From assembly GCA_031548325.1 (NCBI GenBank), contig JAVBRE010000235.1:1-5686 (forward strand): a stretch of DNA of 5,686 nt, read 5' to 3'. Source of the DNA: FLUQ01 sp031548325 (GTDB lineage Bacteria > Desulfobacterota > Desulfovibrionia > Desulfovibrionales > Desulfovibrionaceae). Shown here one piece after another: positions 5,420-5,686 of this stretch. Every line of letters starts with the position of its first letter. The stretch's first letter is position 1. Below the pieces are notes generated by a model. It was not told the DNA's origin and made no database searches. It was given only the letters and a program-made list of their open reading frames with translations. The translations under genes were made by a program, and so were the position numbers.

Positions 5420-5627
5420 GCGTATGGCCTTCTGTTGTTGGAAATCCCAAGGCTTCCGGTCCATTCCGCCGGAAATGAAAAGTAATGCTCCCGTTCCTTT
5501 ATCGGAGTCTCGCTTTTTGCCGGAATCGCTTTCATAGGGCATTTTAGCTTTGAAATTATACAATTGAAGTCTCGTAACGGCACAGAATTAAGCACATAAC
5601 AATGCTAAATTACAAAGGTAAACGACA

Positions 5628-5651
5628 CGCTTCGCGGGCATCCGCTTCGCG
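5628..5651 (+). repeat. direct repeat of CGCTTCGCG
   Basis: CGCTTCGCG occurs at 5628-5636 and 5643-5651, with a 15-base period. Each copy could form a tiny 3-bp CGC/GCG hairpin. The pair sits just before the hairpin at 5658-5682. Confidence 0.6.
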
Positions 5652-5657
5652 TCTGCC

Positions 5658-5682
5658 GAGCAATTTCAAAGTGAAATTGCTC
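5658..5682. repeat. perfect 11-bp inverted repeat (hairpin)
   Basis: GAGCAATTTCA (5658-5668) and TGAAATTGCTC (5672-5682) pair perfectly around a 3-base loop. No T-run follows on the + strand within the window, and none lies on the - strand side, so it is not a typical intrinsic terminator. It could be part of a dispersed repeat or a regulatory hairpin for a gene beyond the edge. Confidence 0.7.
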
Positions 5683-5686
5683 TAGG

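Larger units (their letters stand above)
5420..5686. other. intergenic region downstream of nrdJ, no gene recognised
   Basis: Reading frames here are short, use rare start codons or run into the nrdJ terminator. The first part has a 6-bp inverted repeat, TTCCGG (5454-5459) and CCGGAA (5469-5474). Bases 5535-5620 are AT-rich. The right end holds direct and inverted repeats described separately. I found no tRNA-like fold and no convincing promoter. Confidence 0.6.

Noticed and set aside
5237..5595. - strand frames of 82 and 108 codons at the end of nrdJ
   Set aside because: They use GTG and TTG starts without a ribosome site, run through the nrdJ terminator and overlap the nrdJ coding end.

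Overview
The window looks like chromosomal DNA from a sulfate-reducing deltaproteobacterium, most likely Desulfovibrio or a close relative such as Bilophila. That is inferred from the GC-rich codon use, the GC-rich intergenic hairpins ending in a GCCGGAGGCATCT-like string, the ZraP-type protein with a glycine/cysteine/methionine tail, and a stand-alone B12-dependent ribonucleotide reductase. No single marker fixes the genus. No phage, IS, CRISPR, tRNA or rRNA is visible.

Layout. Bases 1-148 are a GC-rich leader of inverted repeats that ends in a strong ribosome binding site. Then come a TPR lipoprotein gene (149-988, +) and a gene for an FMN-dependent alpha-hydroxy-acid dehydrogenase family enzyme (1040-2050, +). 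A hairpin plus T-tract overlaps the stop codon of the first, so the two may be only partly co-transcribed. A strong bidirectional terminator (2071-2114) separates the enzyme gene from a convergent gene for a secreted ZraP/Spy-like metal-binding protein (2141-2695, -).

A 417-base AT-rich divergent region (2696-3112) follows. It holds a good sigma-70-type promoter for the ZraP-like gene, an inverted repeat TGTGCA-N6-TGCACA that overlaps its -35 box, a further related site exactly 42 bp upstream, and a weaker candidate promoter for nrdJ. nrdJ (3113-5365, +) encodes a complete class II, adenosylcobalamin-dependent ribonucleotide reductase and ends at a strong terminator (5383-5419). The last 267 bases hold no convincing gene but carry several short inverted and direct repeats, including a perfect 11-bp hairpin at the right edge.

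The genes do not form one pathway. NrdJ makes deoxynucleotides without oxygen, which suits an anaerobe that makes B12. The ZraP-like protein is a periplasmic metal/envelope-stress protein. The FMN enzyme oxidises an unidentified 2-hydroxy acid. The lipoprotein is probably an envelope scaffold. I see no clear new system. The points most worth checking are the operator-like sites before the ZraP-like gene, an A-AAA-AAG slippery heptamer near the end of the lipoprotein gene, the N-terminal four-cysteine cluster of the FMN enzyme, and the start of nrdJ, which lacks a Shine-Dalgarno sequence.
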